A stretch of DNA of 64,000 bases from the NCBI RefSeq assembly GCF_023503965.1, contig NZ_CP097298.1, forward strand, positions 744,001 to 808,000, read 5' to 3'. How positions within the stretch are numbered: position 1 is the stretch's first letter; every line of letters begins with the position of its first letter. The DNA is from Brevundimonas albigilva. Its GTDB lineage: Bacteria > Pseudomonadota > Alphaproteobacteria > Caulobacterales > Caulobacteraceae. The translations under genes and the position numbers were made by a program. The notes below the pieces were generated by a model that was not told where the DNA came from, searched no databases, and saw nothing but the letters and a program-made list of their open reading frames with translations. Positions 56,862 to 64,000 of the stretch are shown piece by piece.

Positions 56862-57133
56862 GCGAGACCTGTCGCATCGACGTCTGGCTGTGGCGCGCGC
56901 GCTTTCTGAAGACGCGCGGACTGGCGGCGGCCTTCGTCGAGGGGGGCGCGGTGCGGCTGACGCACAACGGCGTCCAGGTGCGGCTCGACAAGCCCAGCCG
57001 CGCCGTTCGAACCGGCGATCTTCTGACCTTCGCCCGCAACGGGCAGGTCACGACCCTGCGCGTCGAGGCGCTGGGGGAACGGCGCGGGCCCGCCGAGGAG
57101 GCCCGCGCCCTCTATTCGCTCGTCACGACTTGA
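56858..57133 (+). CDS. S4-domain RNA-binding protein (Hsp15-like)
   Basis: This 91-aa protein is an S4 domain: [20 protein letters not shown], then [20 protein letters not shown] and [13 protein letters not shown]. Hsp15-type proteins bind stalled 50S subunits. The TTG start overlaps the helicase TGA. Its end overlaps the convergent yceI gene by 11 bp. Confidence 0.9.
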   Translation: MSETCRIDVWLWRARFLKTRGLAAAFVEGGAVRLTHNGVQVRLDKPSRAVRTGDLLTFARNGQVTTLRVEALGERRGPAEEARALYSLVTT

Positions 57134-57749
57134 TGACGAACTCGCCTTCAATGTGCAGCGCGACCTCGTCCGACACCGCCGGCAGCGCATAGCTGATCCC
57201 GAAATCGGAGCGCTTGATCGTCGCTTCGCCGTCGAAGCCGGCCTTGTAGGCGCCCATGGCCGTGCCGGCCTGGTTGAACTCGACCTCGATCGTCACGGGC
57301 TTGGTCACGCCGCGCAGGGTCAGGTCGCCGACCACCGTGGCCTCGTTGGGATCGTCGGCGTCCACCGTCACCGAGCGGGACACGAAGGTGGCGGTCGGGT
57401 GGTTGGCGGTGTCGAAGAAGTCGGCCGTCTGCAGGTGACGCTTCAGCGCATCGTCGTTCGGCGCCACATCCGTCAGCGGGATGGTGGCTGTCAGGGTGCT
57501 GGCCGAGGGATTGGCCGGGTCCAGCGTCAGTTCGGCCTTCACGTTGACGAACTGGCCGACGTACTTGGAGAAGCCCAGGTGGTCGACCGACCAGGTGATC
57601 TTGCCGTGGCCGCTGTCCAGCTCATAGGCGCCGGCGCGGACCTCGGCCGGGTTCTGCGTCAGGGCGGCCTGGGCGACCACCGCGCCGCCTGCGCCGAGGC
57701 TGAGGGCCACGGCGCCGGCGAGGGCGTATTTCAGGAAGGGAGCGCGCAT
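57123..57749 (-). CDS. YceI-family periplasmic lipid-binding-like protein
   Basis: A signal peptide ([18 protein letters not shown]) precedes a lipocalin-like YceI barrel: [55 protein letters not shown] and [15 protein letters not shown]. Such proteins bind polyisoprenoids. The start [12 protein letters not shown] gives 208 aa; upstream reading has no coding character. Confidence 0.92.
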   Translation of the reverse strand: MRAPFLKYALAGAVALSLGAGGAVVAQAALTQNPAEVRAGAYELDSGHGKITWSVDHLGFSKYVGQFVNVKAELTLDPANPSASTLTATIPLTDVAPNDDALKRHLQTADFFDTANHPTATFVSRSVTVDADDPNEATVVGDLTLRGVTKPVTIEVEFNQAGTAMGAYKAGFDGEATIKRSDFGISYALPAVSDEVALHIEGEFVIKS

Positions 57750-57923
57750 GGATATGCCTCGTGTCTGACGATTGAAATGCAATCGATACAGTTGCGAATA
57801 AGCCTCGCGGTTGTCAAGCCGTCTTGCGAACGCCTCTCGGCTTATACCCCGATGTTGACAGTTGGTTGCACGGCCGCCATGTCGCAGGCCTCCCGCCAGC
57901 AACCTCGACCGTCCGACCGCCCA

Positions 57924-58264
57924 ATGACCTACATCGTCACCGACGCCTGCGTGAAATGTAAGTTCATGGACTGCGTCGAGGTGTGTCCGGTCGACTGCTT
58001 CTACGAAGGCGAGAACTTCCTGGTCATCGCGCCCGACGAATGCATCGACTGCGGCGTGTGCGAACCCGAATGCCCCGTCGACGCCATCGTCCCGGACACC
58101 GAGGACGAGCCCGACGGCAAGTGGCTCCAGATCAACGCCGAATACGCCAAGACCTGGCCCAACATCACCGTCAAGGGCACGCCCCCGCCGACCGCGAACA
58201 ATATGAACGCGAGACCGGCAAGTACGAAAAGTACTTCAGCCCCAAGCCCGGCAAGGGCTCCTGA
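57924..58264 (+). CDS. fdxA: 7Fe-type ferredoxin FdxA, frameshifted at the C-terminus
   Basis: The two cluster motifs are clear: [20 protein letters not shown] and [19 protein letters not shown]. The frame breaks at C5 58182-58186; one added base restores [20 protein letters not shown] and SPKPGKGS, giving 113 aa as usual for alphaproteobacteria. It carries electrons in the cytoplasm. The 174-bp gap before it is shared with yceI. Confidence 0.93.
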
Positions 58265-58275
58265 TTTCATCGGCC

Positions 58276-58362
58276 TGGTGCGGGCGGCCGGGGTCGAACC
58301 GGCAAGGGCTTGCGCCCGACGGATTTTAAGTCCGTTGCGTCTACCAGTTTCGCCACGCCCGC
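58276..58362 (-). tRNA. tRNA-Leu (anticodon TAA)
   Basis: An 87-nt type II tRNA: acceptor GCGGGCG pairs with CGCCCGC, the anticodon loop contains TAA, a long variable arm (CGGGCGCAAGCCCT) is present, the T loop is GTTCGAC and CCA is encoded. Confidence 0.95.
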
Positions 58363-58408
58363 GATCCGGCGCGTCTGTATAGCCAGACGCGCCGGACGGG
58401 CAAAGGCG

Positions 58409-59854
58409 TCAGTGTGCGGCGTCGGGCGAGGCGTCGGCGGGACGCATGGCGCGGAAGTCGACGTCGGAATCCGCGATCAGCCAGACCAGGGCGGCCCAGG
58501 CCGCGACGTTCTGGGTCAGCTGCGCCGGGTCGATCTTGTCCAGGGTGTCGTTGGCGGTGTGGTGCAGGTCGAAATAGCGCGTCCCGTCCTGGGCCAGGCC
58601 GAAGAAGGGCACGCCCAGCGGCCCCATGGGCCCGATATCGACCCCGCCCTCGGTCTCCACCTGACGCGAGGCCAGGACGCCGATGGGATAGAGGACCCGG
58701 TTCGCGGCCTTCTGGAAGTCAGACCCTTGCGCGCCCGCGGGCAGACGCAGGGCGTAAACCCGGTCCGCGCCGAAATCGCTCTCGCCGGCGATGATGTGCG
58801 TGTCCAGCGCCGCGCCCTGATTGCGGGCATAGACCCCGCCGCCGTTGCCGGTCTCGCGCGTCGGCTGCGCCACTTCCTCGGACCCGTACAGCACGACGCG
58901 GATGGTGCGCGCCGGGCGCCGGCCGCTGTCGGCGATGGCCTTGGCCGCCGCCAGGGTGATGGCGCCGCCTGCCGCGTCGTCGATCGCCCCGGTGCCCAGG
59001 TCCCAGCTGTCCATGTGGGAGCCCAGCACGATCACCTCGTCCGGCCGCGCTGCGCCCGGCAGGTCGCCGATCACGTTCTGGCTGTGGGTCTCGTAGGTGC
59101 GCGCGGTCGAGGTCAGACGCAGACGCACAGGCTCGCCCATCGCCACCAGCCGGCTGACCTGGTCGGCGTCGGGCGCCGCCAGGGCGAAGGACGGTATGGT
59201 CGGCTTTCCGTCGACGTACTGGGTGGTGCCGGTGTGGGGCAGACGGTTCTCGTCCGAGCCGACCGAGCGAAGAATGAAGGCGGCCGCGCCCTTGGCCGCC
59301 GCCACGCCCGGCCCGGCGCCGCGCACCCGCGTCTGCGGCCCATAGCCCGAGCCATCCTGCATCGGCCGCATCTGGCCGAAATCGACATAGGCGATCTTGC
59401 CGCGAAGCGACCCCTCGGGCGCGGCCTGCAGGTCCTCCAGCGAGGTGAAGCGCACCACCTCGCCCTCGATCCCGCCCCGCGGCGTGGCCGGCGAATGGCC
59501 CAGCGCCGCCAGGGCCAGGACCTGGGGATGCGCGCCCAGGACCTCCCCGCTGCTTTGCCCCCGCTCCCAGCCGACCAGCGGGAATTCCTCGATCCGCACA
59601 TTCTGGAACCCGTGGGCGCGCATGTAGTCGGCGGCCCAGGCGGCGGCCTGCTGCTCGGCGCGCGACCCCGCCGGCAGGGCCCCGAAACGGGTGGTCACCT
59701 GGGTCACATAATCCAGGGCGATGTTGGAGCGCATCGCCTGGTCGCGAATGACGACGGCCTGGGCCTCGACGGCGGCGTCCTGCGCCGCCGCGGGCGATGC
59801 GCAGACGGCGAGGAAGAGCGCGGCTGCGCTCACGGACAACAGGCGAAGGGACAT
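58409..59854 (-). CDS. M28-family carboxypeptidase Q-like metallopeptidase (481 aa)
   Basis: Signal peptide (LFLAVCASPAAAQ), PA-like region, then zinc motifs VLGSHMDSWDLGTGAIDDAA, LYGSEEVAQPTRE, IAGESDFGADRVYAL and YFDLHHTANDTLDKIDP. The layout resembles plasma glutamate carboxypeptidase (PGCP). Probably a periplasmic dipeptidase. It stands alone, unlike the tandem M28 pair at the left end. Confidence 0.92.
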   Translation of the reverse strand: MSLRLLSVSAAALFLAVCASPAAAQDAAVEAQAVVIRDQAMRSNIALDYVTQVTTRFGALPAGSRAEQQAAAWAADYMRAHGFQNVRIEEFPLVGWERGQSSGEVLGAHPQVLALAALGHSPATPRGGIEGEVVRFTSLEDLQAAPEGSLRGKIAYVDFGQMRPMQDGSGYGPQTRVRGAGPGVAAAKGAAAFILRSVGSDENRLPHTGTTQYVDGKPTIPSFALAAPDADQVSRLVAMGEPVRLRLTSTARTYETHSQNVIGDLPGAARPDEVIVLGSHMDSWDLGTGAIDDAAGGAITLAAAKAIADSGRRPARTIRVVLYGSEEVAQPTRETGNGGGVYARNQGAALDTHIIAGESDFGADRVYALRLPAGAQGSDFQKAANRVLYPIGVLASRQVETEGGVDIGPMGPLGVPFFGLAQDGTRYFDLHHTANDTLDKIDPAQLTQNVAAWAALVWLIADSDVDFRAMRPADASPDAAH

Positions 59855-59918
59855 CGGCGGCTCCGGGACGAAACGAAAGAGCCTGGACCCTAGAGCGTCA
59901 TCCCAGCCGCCGAAAGGC

Positions 59919-60158
59919 TCAGCCGTTCTGGAAATAGGGCTCGACCGGCCCCTGCAGCTTCACGGTCAGCGCCTTGCCCTTGCGGTCGACGCGGTTGCCC
60001 AGGGCCAGACGCACCCAGCCCTCGGACACGCAGTACTCCTCGACATTGGTCTTTTCCTCGCCCTTGAAGCGCACCCCCACGCCGCGCTGCAGGGCGTCGG
60101 CGTCATGGTGCGGGCTGGACGGGTCGACGGACAGGCGGTCGGGCGGGGTGTCGGACAT
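59919..60158 (-). CDS. DUF3297 family protein
   Basis: This 79-aa protein contains LQRGVGVRFKGEEKTNVEEY, then CVSEGWVRLALGNRVDRKGK and KLQGPVEPYF, the DUF3297 pattern. The start MSDTPPDRLSVDPSSPHHD is family-like. Function unknown. It lies 95 bp downstream of the motE-like gene. Confidence 0.88.
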   Translation of the reverse strand: MSDTPPDRLSVDPSSPHHDADALQRGVGVRFKGEEKTNVEEYCVSEGWVRLALGNRVDRKGKALTVKLQGPVEPYFQNG

Positions 60159-60253
60159 GGCGGGCTCGGCGATCTGGAACGGCGGGGTGATAGCGCCCCG
60201 AGGTCGCGGCGCCAACCGACGTCTGTCGCCCGAACGGCGCCCGGGCCCCGCTT

Positions 60254-61162
60254 CTACTGGACCGTCTGTCGGGGCTGGGCGTCGGCGCCGGGGGCCGCCT
60301 GATAGGGTTGCGGCCCGCTGGCGGCCGGGCTTGCGGCTCGGGTCGCGGCGGGCCGGTTGGCGGAAGCGGCGGGCTGACGGGTCGCGGGCCGGCGCGCGGC
60401 CGCACGCGTCGACGCGGGGCGCGGGGCCGTCGCCGCGGGGGCGGCCGCCGGGCGCGGGGCCGGGGCGGCGGCGGGCGTCGGCGTTTCCGGCTTCGGCGCC
60501 TCCGCGGCCGGGGGCTCCGCGCTTTCGGCGGCCAGGGCGCGGGCGGCCATCTGCTGGGCCTGGAAGCGGGCGGCCAGCTTCTCGGTCAGTTCCTTGGCCT
60601 GGGCCGGCTGCATCTGGGCCATGATGGCGGCCAGGGTGCGCGGGCGCATGGCGGCGGCGACCGGCAGGCGGACCCGGTCCTCCAGCGCGGCCATGACCGG
60701 CGCGGCCTCCTTGGGCCGCATGGCGGAATAGACCTGGACCAGGCGGTCGATCTCGGCCTTCTCGCGTTCGTCGACCTGGCCCAGCATCTGCTTCATCTCG
60801 GCCTTCAGCGCCTCCAGCGCCTGGACCTTGGCGTCGAGTTTCTGCTCGGCGGCCGTCATCAGCGGCAGCATGGTGGCGAAGTCCTGGTCGCGCGCGTCCA
60901 GCTGGGTGCGCCGCTGCGACAGCGACTGGATGATGCGCAGTTCGGCCGGAGAGATGCCGGCCTGTTGGGCCAGTTGCTCGGGCGTCAGGGCGCAGGCCGC
61001 CGGGGCGGCCTTGGCGGGCGCGGCGGCGGCCGACGGCGCGGCCTCCTCGGCCCAGGCGCGCGCGCCCTCGAACAGGCCCGGCGCCACGCCGACCGCGCGC
61101 ACGGCGACCACTCCGCCGATGGCGACGGCGATCAGGGGCAGCAGGCGGGGGATGCGGGCCAT
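60254..61162 (-). CDS. motE: MotE-like flagellar/motility accessory protein
   Basis: A signal-anchor (IPRLLPLIAVAIGGVVAVRA) is followed by a coiled coil (LDAKVQALEALKAEMKQMLG) and an MgtE-N-like segment (AEIDRLVQVYSAMRPKEAAP, then LAAIMAQMQPAQAKELTEKL). The C-terminal third is low-complexity Ala/Pro/Arg. MotE chaperones MotC in rhizobia; here it lies in the fliL-fliM operon, 16 bp after the DUF6468 gene. Confidence 0.78.
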   Translation of the reverse strand: MARIPRLLPLIAVAIGGVVAVRAVGVAPGLFEGARAWAEEAAPSAAAAPAKAAPAACALTPEQLAQQAGISPAELRIIQSLSQRRTQLDARDQDFATMLPLMTAAEQKLDAKVQALEALKAEMKQMLGQVDEREKAEIDRLVQVYSAMRPKEAAPVMAALEDRVRLPVAAAMRPRTLAAIMAQMQPAQAKELTEKLAARFQAQQMAARALAAESAEPPAAEAPKPETPTPAAAPAPRPAAAPAATAPRPASTRAAARRPATRQPAASANRPAATRAASPAASGPQPYQAAPGADAQPRQTVQ

Positions 61163-61178
61163 GGCGGGTCTTTCGGTC

Positions 61179-61736
61179 TCAGGCGGCGAACAGATCGTCG
61201 TCGAGATTACGACGCGCGGTGTTGAGGCTTTGTTTGGCGGTTTGGTTAGCGATCCGCCCGGCGCTCAGCGCCTGGACGATGGAGGCGACATTGTCGCGGC
61301 CCGGCGCGGCGGCGCGGCGGCCGCCCGACGGCCCGGCCAGGCCCTGGATGCGCTCGGCCAGGGCGGCCATGCGGCGGGCGCGGTCCTCGTCTTCGGCAGA
61401 GACGGCCGGAACGGGCGTTGCGGCGACGGGCGCCTCTTCCTCGGACCTGCGGGAGGCCGGGGCGGGCCCTCGCGCGATCAGCGCCTCCAGCTGCTGCTTG
61501 ACCTCGCGGGCCTTGATGATCCGGTCGTGCAGCAGATCCGTCTCCTGGCCCGAAGCCCTGAGCGTCGCCAGCGCCGCCTCGGCGCGCCCGGCCGCGGCGT
61601 TCAAGTCCGTCACCGCCTGGGCGAACGCCAGCTGGCCCGCGCGCAACGCCGTCAGCTTGCGCTCCAGCTTCACGCCATAGCCGACCGCCGCCACCAGCAG
61701 CAGCATCAGCACCGCGTCCATGATCATGCCGGCCAT
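61179..61736 (-). CDS. DUF6468 flagellar-operon protein
   Basis: A 185-aa protein with one N-terminal membrane helix (MDAVLMLLLVAAVGYGVKLE) and a long coiled coil (RAGQLAFAQAVTDLNAAAGR). Related proteins sit between fliM and motE in Caulobacterales. Its ATG overlaps the fliM TGA by one base. Role not established. Confidence 0.8.
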   Translation of the reverse strand: MAGMIMDAVLMLLLVAAVGYGVKLERKLTALRAGQLAFAQAVTDLNAAAGRAEAALATLRASGQETDLLHDRIIKAREVKQQLEALIARGPAPASRRSEEEAPVAATPVPAVSAEDEDRARRMAALAERIQGLAGPSGGRRAAAPGRDNVASIVQALSAGRIANQTAKQSLNTARRNLDDDLFAA

Positions 61737-62795
61737 CAGGCGGTCCTCCGGGTCAGGCGCGTCGCCGCGTCCGTGGTGATGGGGCCTTCGACGCGCACGG
61801 CCACGTGCTGGCCCTTGCGTCCGATCCGCCCGGTCGTCAGCGGGACCGACCCCGCGCGGATCGACACGTCCGAATCCGGCGCCGTGTTCAACATCAGGGT
61901 GTCGCCGACCTTCAGGTTCAGCACGCTGGACAGCGGCGCCTGCTGCTCGTCCAGCACCACCCGCACCTCGGTGTCGGTGGTCCAGAGTTCGGTCGCCAGG
62001 TGGCTTTCCCAGATGTTGTCGCGGCCGAATTTCTCACCCATGAACTGCTGCAGCAGCATCTTGCGGATCGGCTCCAGCGTCGCATAGGGCAGCAGCAGTT
62101 CGATGCGTCCGCCGCGATCCTCCATGTCGATTCGCAGCTTGATCAGGATGGCCGCATTGGCCGGCCTGGCGATGGCGGCGAATCGCGGATTGGTCTCCAG
62201 CCGGTCCAGGTTGAAGTGGACGGGCGTCAGCGGCTCGAACGCCTGGCGGGCGTCGTTCAGAACCACCTCGATCATCCGCTGCACCAGAACGCGCTCGATG
62301 GTGGTGTAGGGCCGGCCCTCGATCCGCAGGGCGGCGGTGCCGCGCCGTCCGCCCAGCAGCACGTCGACGATGGAATAGATCAGGTTGGAATCGACCGTCA
62401 GCAGGCCGTAGTTGTCCAACTCCTCGGCCCGGAACACCGCCAGGATGGCCGGCAGCGGGATGGAGTTCAGATAGTCGCCGAACCGGATGGAGGAGATGTT
62501 GTCCAGCGACACCTCGACGTTGTCCGAGGTGAAGTTGCGCAAGCTGGTCGTCATCAGCCGCACCAGGCGGTCGAAGACGATCTCCAGCATCGGCAGCCGT
62601 TCGTAGCTGACCAGGGCGGAGTTGATGATCGATCGGATGCCGGACCGTTCGGAGCCGTCGTCGGCGCCCAGGTCGAAGCCCAGCAGGCTGTCGATCTCGT
62701 CCTGGTTCAGCACCCGCTCGGACAGAGCGTCGCTCATGTCGCTCAACGGCTCGAAGCCGGCGCCGCCCAGGATCGAGTTCGGCCGTGTCGCTCAT
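61736..62795 (-). CDS. fliM: Flagellar motor switch protein FliM (5' frameshift)
   Basis: FliM forms the C-ring and binds phosphorylated CheY through its N-terminal motif, seen here as LNQDEIDSLLGF. The body matches throughout (SFRNF-like TSLRNFTSDNVEVSLDN, LLGGRRG, LDRLETNPRFAAI) and ends in the SpoA domain. The complete frame starts at 62746, but an ATG at 62795, 2 bp after fliL, reads MSDTAE. A frame change near 62775 would join it to SILGGAGFEPLSDMSDALSE. Confidence 0.93.
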
Positions 62796-62797
62796 GC

Positions 62798-63454
62798 CTA
62801 TTGCACCAGCATTTCTTCGATCAGCACGGCGTCGACCTTGCCCGGCGCGGCGATCAGGTTGACGCGGCGGAGGATTTCGGCGCGCAGCTGATAGGTGCCG
62901 GCCGATCCGCTGAGGTCCTCGGGACGCAGTTCGCGCACGAAGCCGGTGAACATGTCCTGCAGGCGCGGCATCTCTTCCTGCAGATGCGTGGCGACCGAGG
63001 CGTCGTGCGTCTCCAGCGTCAGCTTCAGCTTCAGGAAGGTCGGACGTCCGTCGGCCGACTGAATGTTCATCACCATGTCCGGCAGGGTGAAGAAGGTCAC
63101 GCCGTCGGGACCTTCCGCGATCTTGCCCAGGGCGGGATCGGCCTCGCCGCCCTCGCCGCCCCCGCCATGACCGCCGCCCTCCTTCTTCTCCTCGCCGTGA
63201 CCGCCGCCCTTCTCGGCCTTGGCCTCGCCGTGGCCGCCTTCGGCCTCGGCGGCCGCCGGCTTGGGCTTCAGCATGAAGAAGGCCGCCGCGCCGCCGCCGC
63301 CCAGCACCAGCAGGGCGACCGGCGCGATGATGAACAGCAGCGGCAGCTTCTTCTTCTTGGGCGCGGCCTCGCCCTCCCCGCCCTCGCCTTCGGTCGGGGC
63401 GGGCGGCGCGGCGTCCGCATTCGCGTCGCCCTTCTTCTTGCCCAGCTTCAACAT
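62798..63454 (-). CDS. fliL: Flagellar basal-body-associated protein FliL
   Basis: A 218-aa protein with a cytoplasmic basic start, one membrane helix (LPLLFIIAPVALLVLGGGGA), a Gly/His/Lys/Glu-rich linker and the FliL domain (FFTLPDMVMNIQSADGRPTF, then RAEILRRVNLIAAPGKVDAV). FliL supports stator function. First gene of fliL-fliM-DUF6468-motE. Confidence 0.93.
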   Translation of the reverse strand: MLKLGKKKGDANADAAPPAPTEGEGGEGEAAPKKKKLPLLFIIAPVALLVLGGGGAAAFFMLKPKPAAAEAEGGHGEAKAEKGGGHGEEKKEGGGHGGGGEGGEADPALGKIAEGPDGVTFFTLPDMVMNIQSADGRPTFLKLKLTLETHDASVATHLQEEMPRLQDMFTGFVRELRPEDLSGSAGTYQLRAEILRRVNLIAAPGKVDAVLIEEMLVQ

Positions 63455-63502
63455 GCGGTCGACTCACCCCGGATGGTCCCCGGGGAAGATCGACCCAGCT
63501 TG

Positions 63503-63518
63503 GTTAACACGGCGTTTA
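63503..63518 (-). promoter_or_regulatory. CtrA-like site before fliL
   Basis: GTTAACACGGCGTTTA (plus strand) reads on the minus strand as TAAA-N7-TTAAC, one base off the CtrA consensus TTAA-N7-TTAA. It lies about 50 bp upstream of fliL, whose Caulobacter counterpart is CtrA-controlled. Confidence 0.5.
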
Positions 63519-63571
63519 CGATCGGCAGGATTTGCCGAGCGCCACGCCCGCCGCGCCTGGATTAACCCTGT

Positions 63572-63586
63572 TGGCACGACCGTTGC
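63572..63586 (+). promoter_or_regulatory. Sigma-54 promoter of flgF
   Basis: TGGCAC-N5-TTGC matches the sigma-54 consensus, with -24 GG at 63573-63574 and -12 GC at 63585-63586. It lies 30 bp before the flgF GTG, as expected for a late flagellar operon. Confidence 0.85.
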
Positions 63587-63616
63587 GAGCCATCGGGGCG
63601 AAGGAGCACGCCCCTC

Positions 63617-64000
63617 GTGGAAAACGCCGCCTACATCGGACTGTCCCGCCAGATGACCCTGCGCCGCGAACTCGACATCGTGGCCAACAACGTCGCCAAT
63701 GCGGACACCACCGGCTTCAAGGTCGAGCAGCTGATGCTGAGCGCCGAGGTCGGCCAGCGCGCCCGCAACGACGCCATCCGCCCCGGCGCCAGCTTCGTGC
63801 TGGACAACGGCGTCGGCCGCGACTTCGGCCAGGGAACCCTGCGCCAGACGGGCCGCACCCTGGACTTCGCGGTCGAGGGCGAAGGCGCCTTCTTCGTGGT
63901 TCAGGATGGCGCCGGCCGCCAGGCCTACACCCGCGACGGCGGCTTCACGACCGATCCCACCGGCCGGCTGACCACCAAGCAGGGCCAGCCCGTTCTGGGC
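63617..64000 (+). CDS. flgF: Flagellar proximal rod protein FlgF, partial
   Basis: GTG start with AAGGAG at 63601-63606. The N-terminus (YIGLSRQMTLRRELDIVANN, then VANADTTGFKVEQLM) is the rod/hook family signature, and LDFAVEGEGAFFVVQDG with YTRDGGFTTDPTGRL follows. 128 codons are present before the window edge. It forms part of the periplasmic rod. Confidence 0.93.
   Translation, partial: MENAAYIGLSRQMTLRRELDIVANNVANADTTGFKVEQLMLSAEVGQRARNDAIRPGASFVLDNGVGRDFGQGTLRQTGRTLDFAVEGEGAFFVVQDGAGRQAYTRDGGFTTDPTGRLTTKQGQPVLG

Noticed and set aside
1..64000. CRISPR arrays
   Set aside because: No regularly spaced repeat-spacer pattern or cas gene was seen.

Overview
The window reads as a high-GC alphaproteobacterial chromosome, most likely Caulobacteraceae and probably Brevundimonas-like. 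The chemotaxis cluster has the Caulobacter crescentus gene order (mcpA, cheX, cheY, cheA, cheW, cheR, cheB, cheY, cheD, cheU, cheY, cheE). There is a fliL-fliM unit divergent from flgF, with a near-perfect sigma-54 promoter and a CtrA-like site between them. There is also a Caulobacter-type TonB-dependent receptor. The taxonomic call is inference from content; no search was run.

Layout. 1-5.6 kb: two M28 peptidases and the cytochrome bc1 operon petABC (minus strand). 5.8-8.5 kb: trmL, a CPBP membrane protease, a PPC-type lipoprotein and a LysR regulator. 8.6-14.6 kb: an aminophosphonate module (FAD oxidase, phnX, DUF5690 permease) followed by a TonB-dependent receptor. 14.7-16.7 kb: a secreted PPC-domain gene whose signal peptide was hit by an IS3-family element with a 4-bp target duplication. 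16.95-41.63 kb: a 24.7-kb integrated element bounded by a 50-bp direct repeat that is the 3' part of tRNA-Arg(CCT). 41.8-51.3 kb: the che operon. 51.3-58.4 kb: a TorF-like porin, a FixL/FixJ-type pair, a SUV3-like helicase, an S4 protein, YceI, ferredoxin and tRNA-Leu. 58.4-64 kb: a third M28 peptidase, DUF3297 and the flagellar genes.

The integrated element carries a tyrosine integrase, an AlpA-type regulator, a DnaB-like helicase, a DUF1376 replication protein, a tail-fibre-like protein with an intramolecular chaperone domain, two ejection-type virion proteins (one with a muramidase-like segment), an immunity-like region with paired operators, and many small genes. I see no large terminase, portal, major capsid or tail-tube gene. 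A block of host-like genes sits in its middle: SRAP, YfbU, a possible SOS box, an XRE regulator and a lipoprotein. It is best read as a remodelled prophage or phage satellite.

A strong technical signal runs through the window. About 25 genes are broken, and most breaks are mended by adding back one base, usually in a short G/C homopolymer. A few need two bases, or could equally be explained by one extra base. Restoring them recovers conserved protein ends and the usual ATGA/TGATG gene overlaps. I treat these as probable sequencing or assembly deletions. Coordinates of affected genes follow the restored frame, and each break is stated in the entry.
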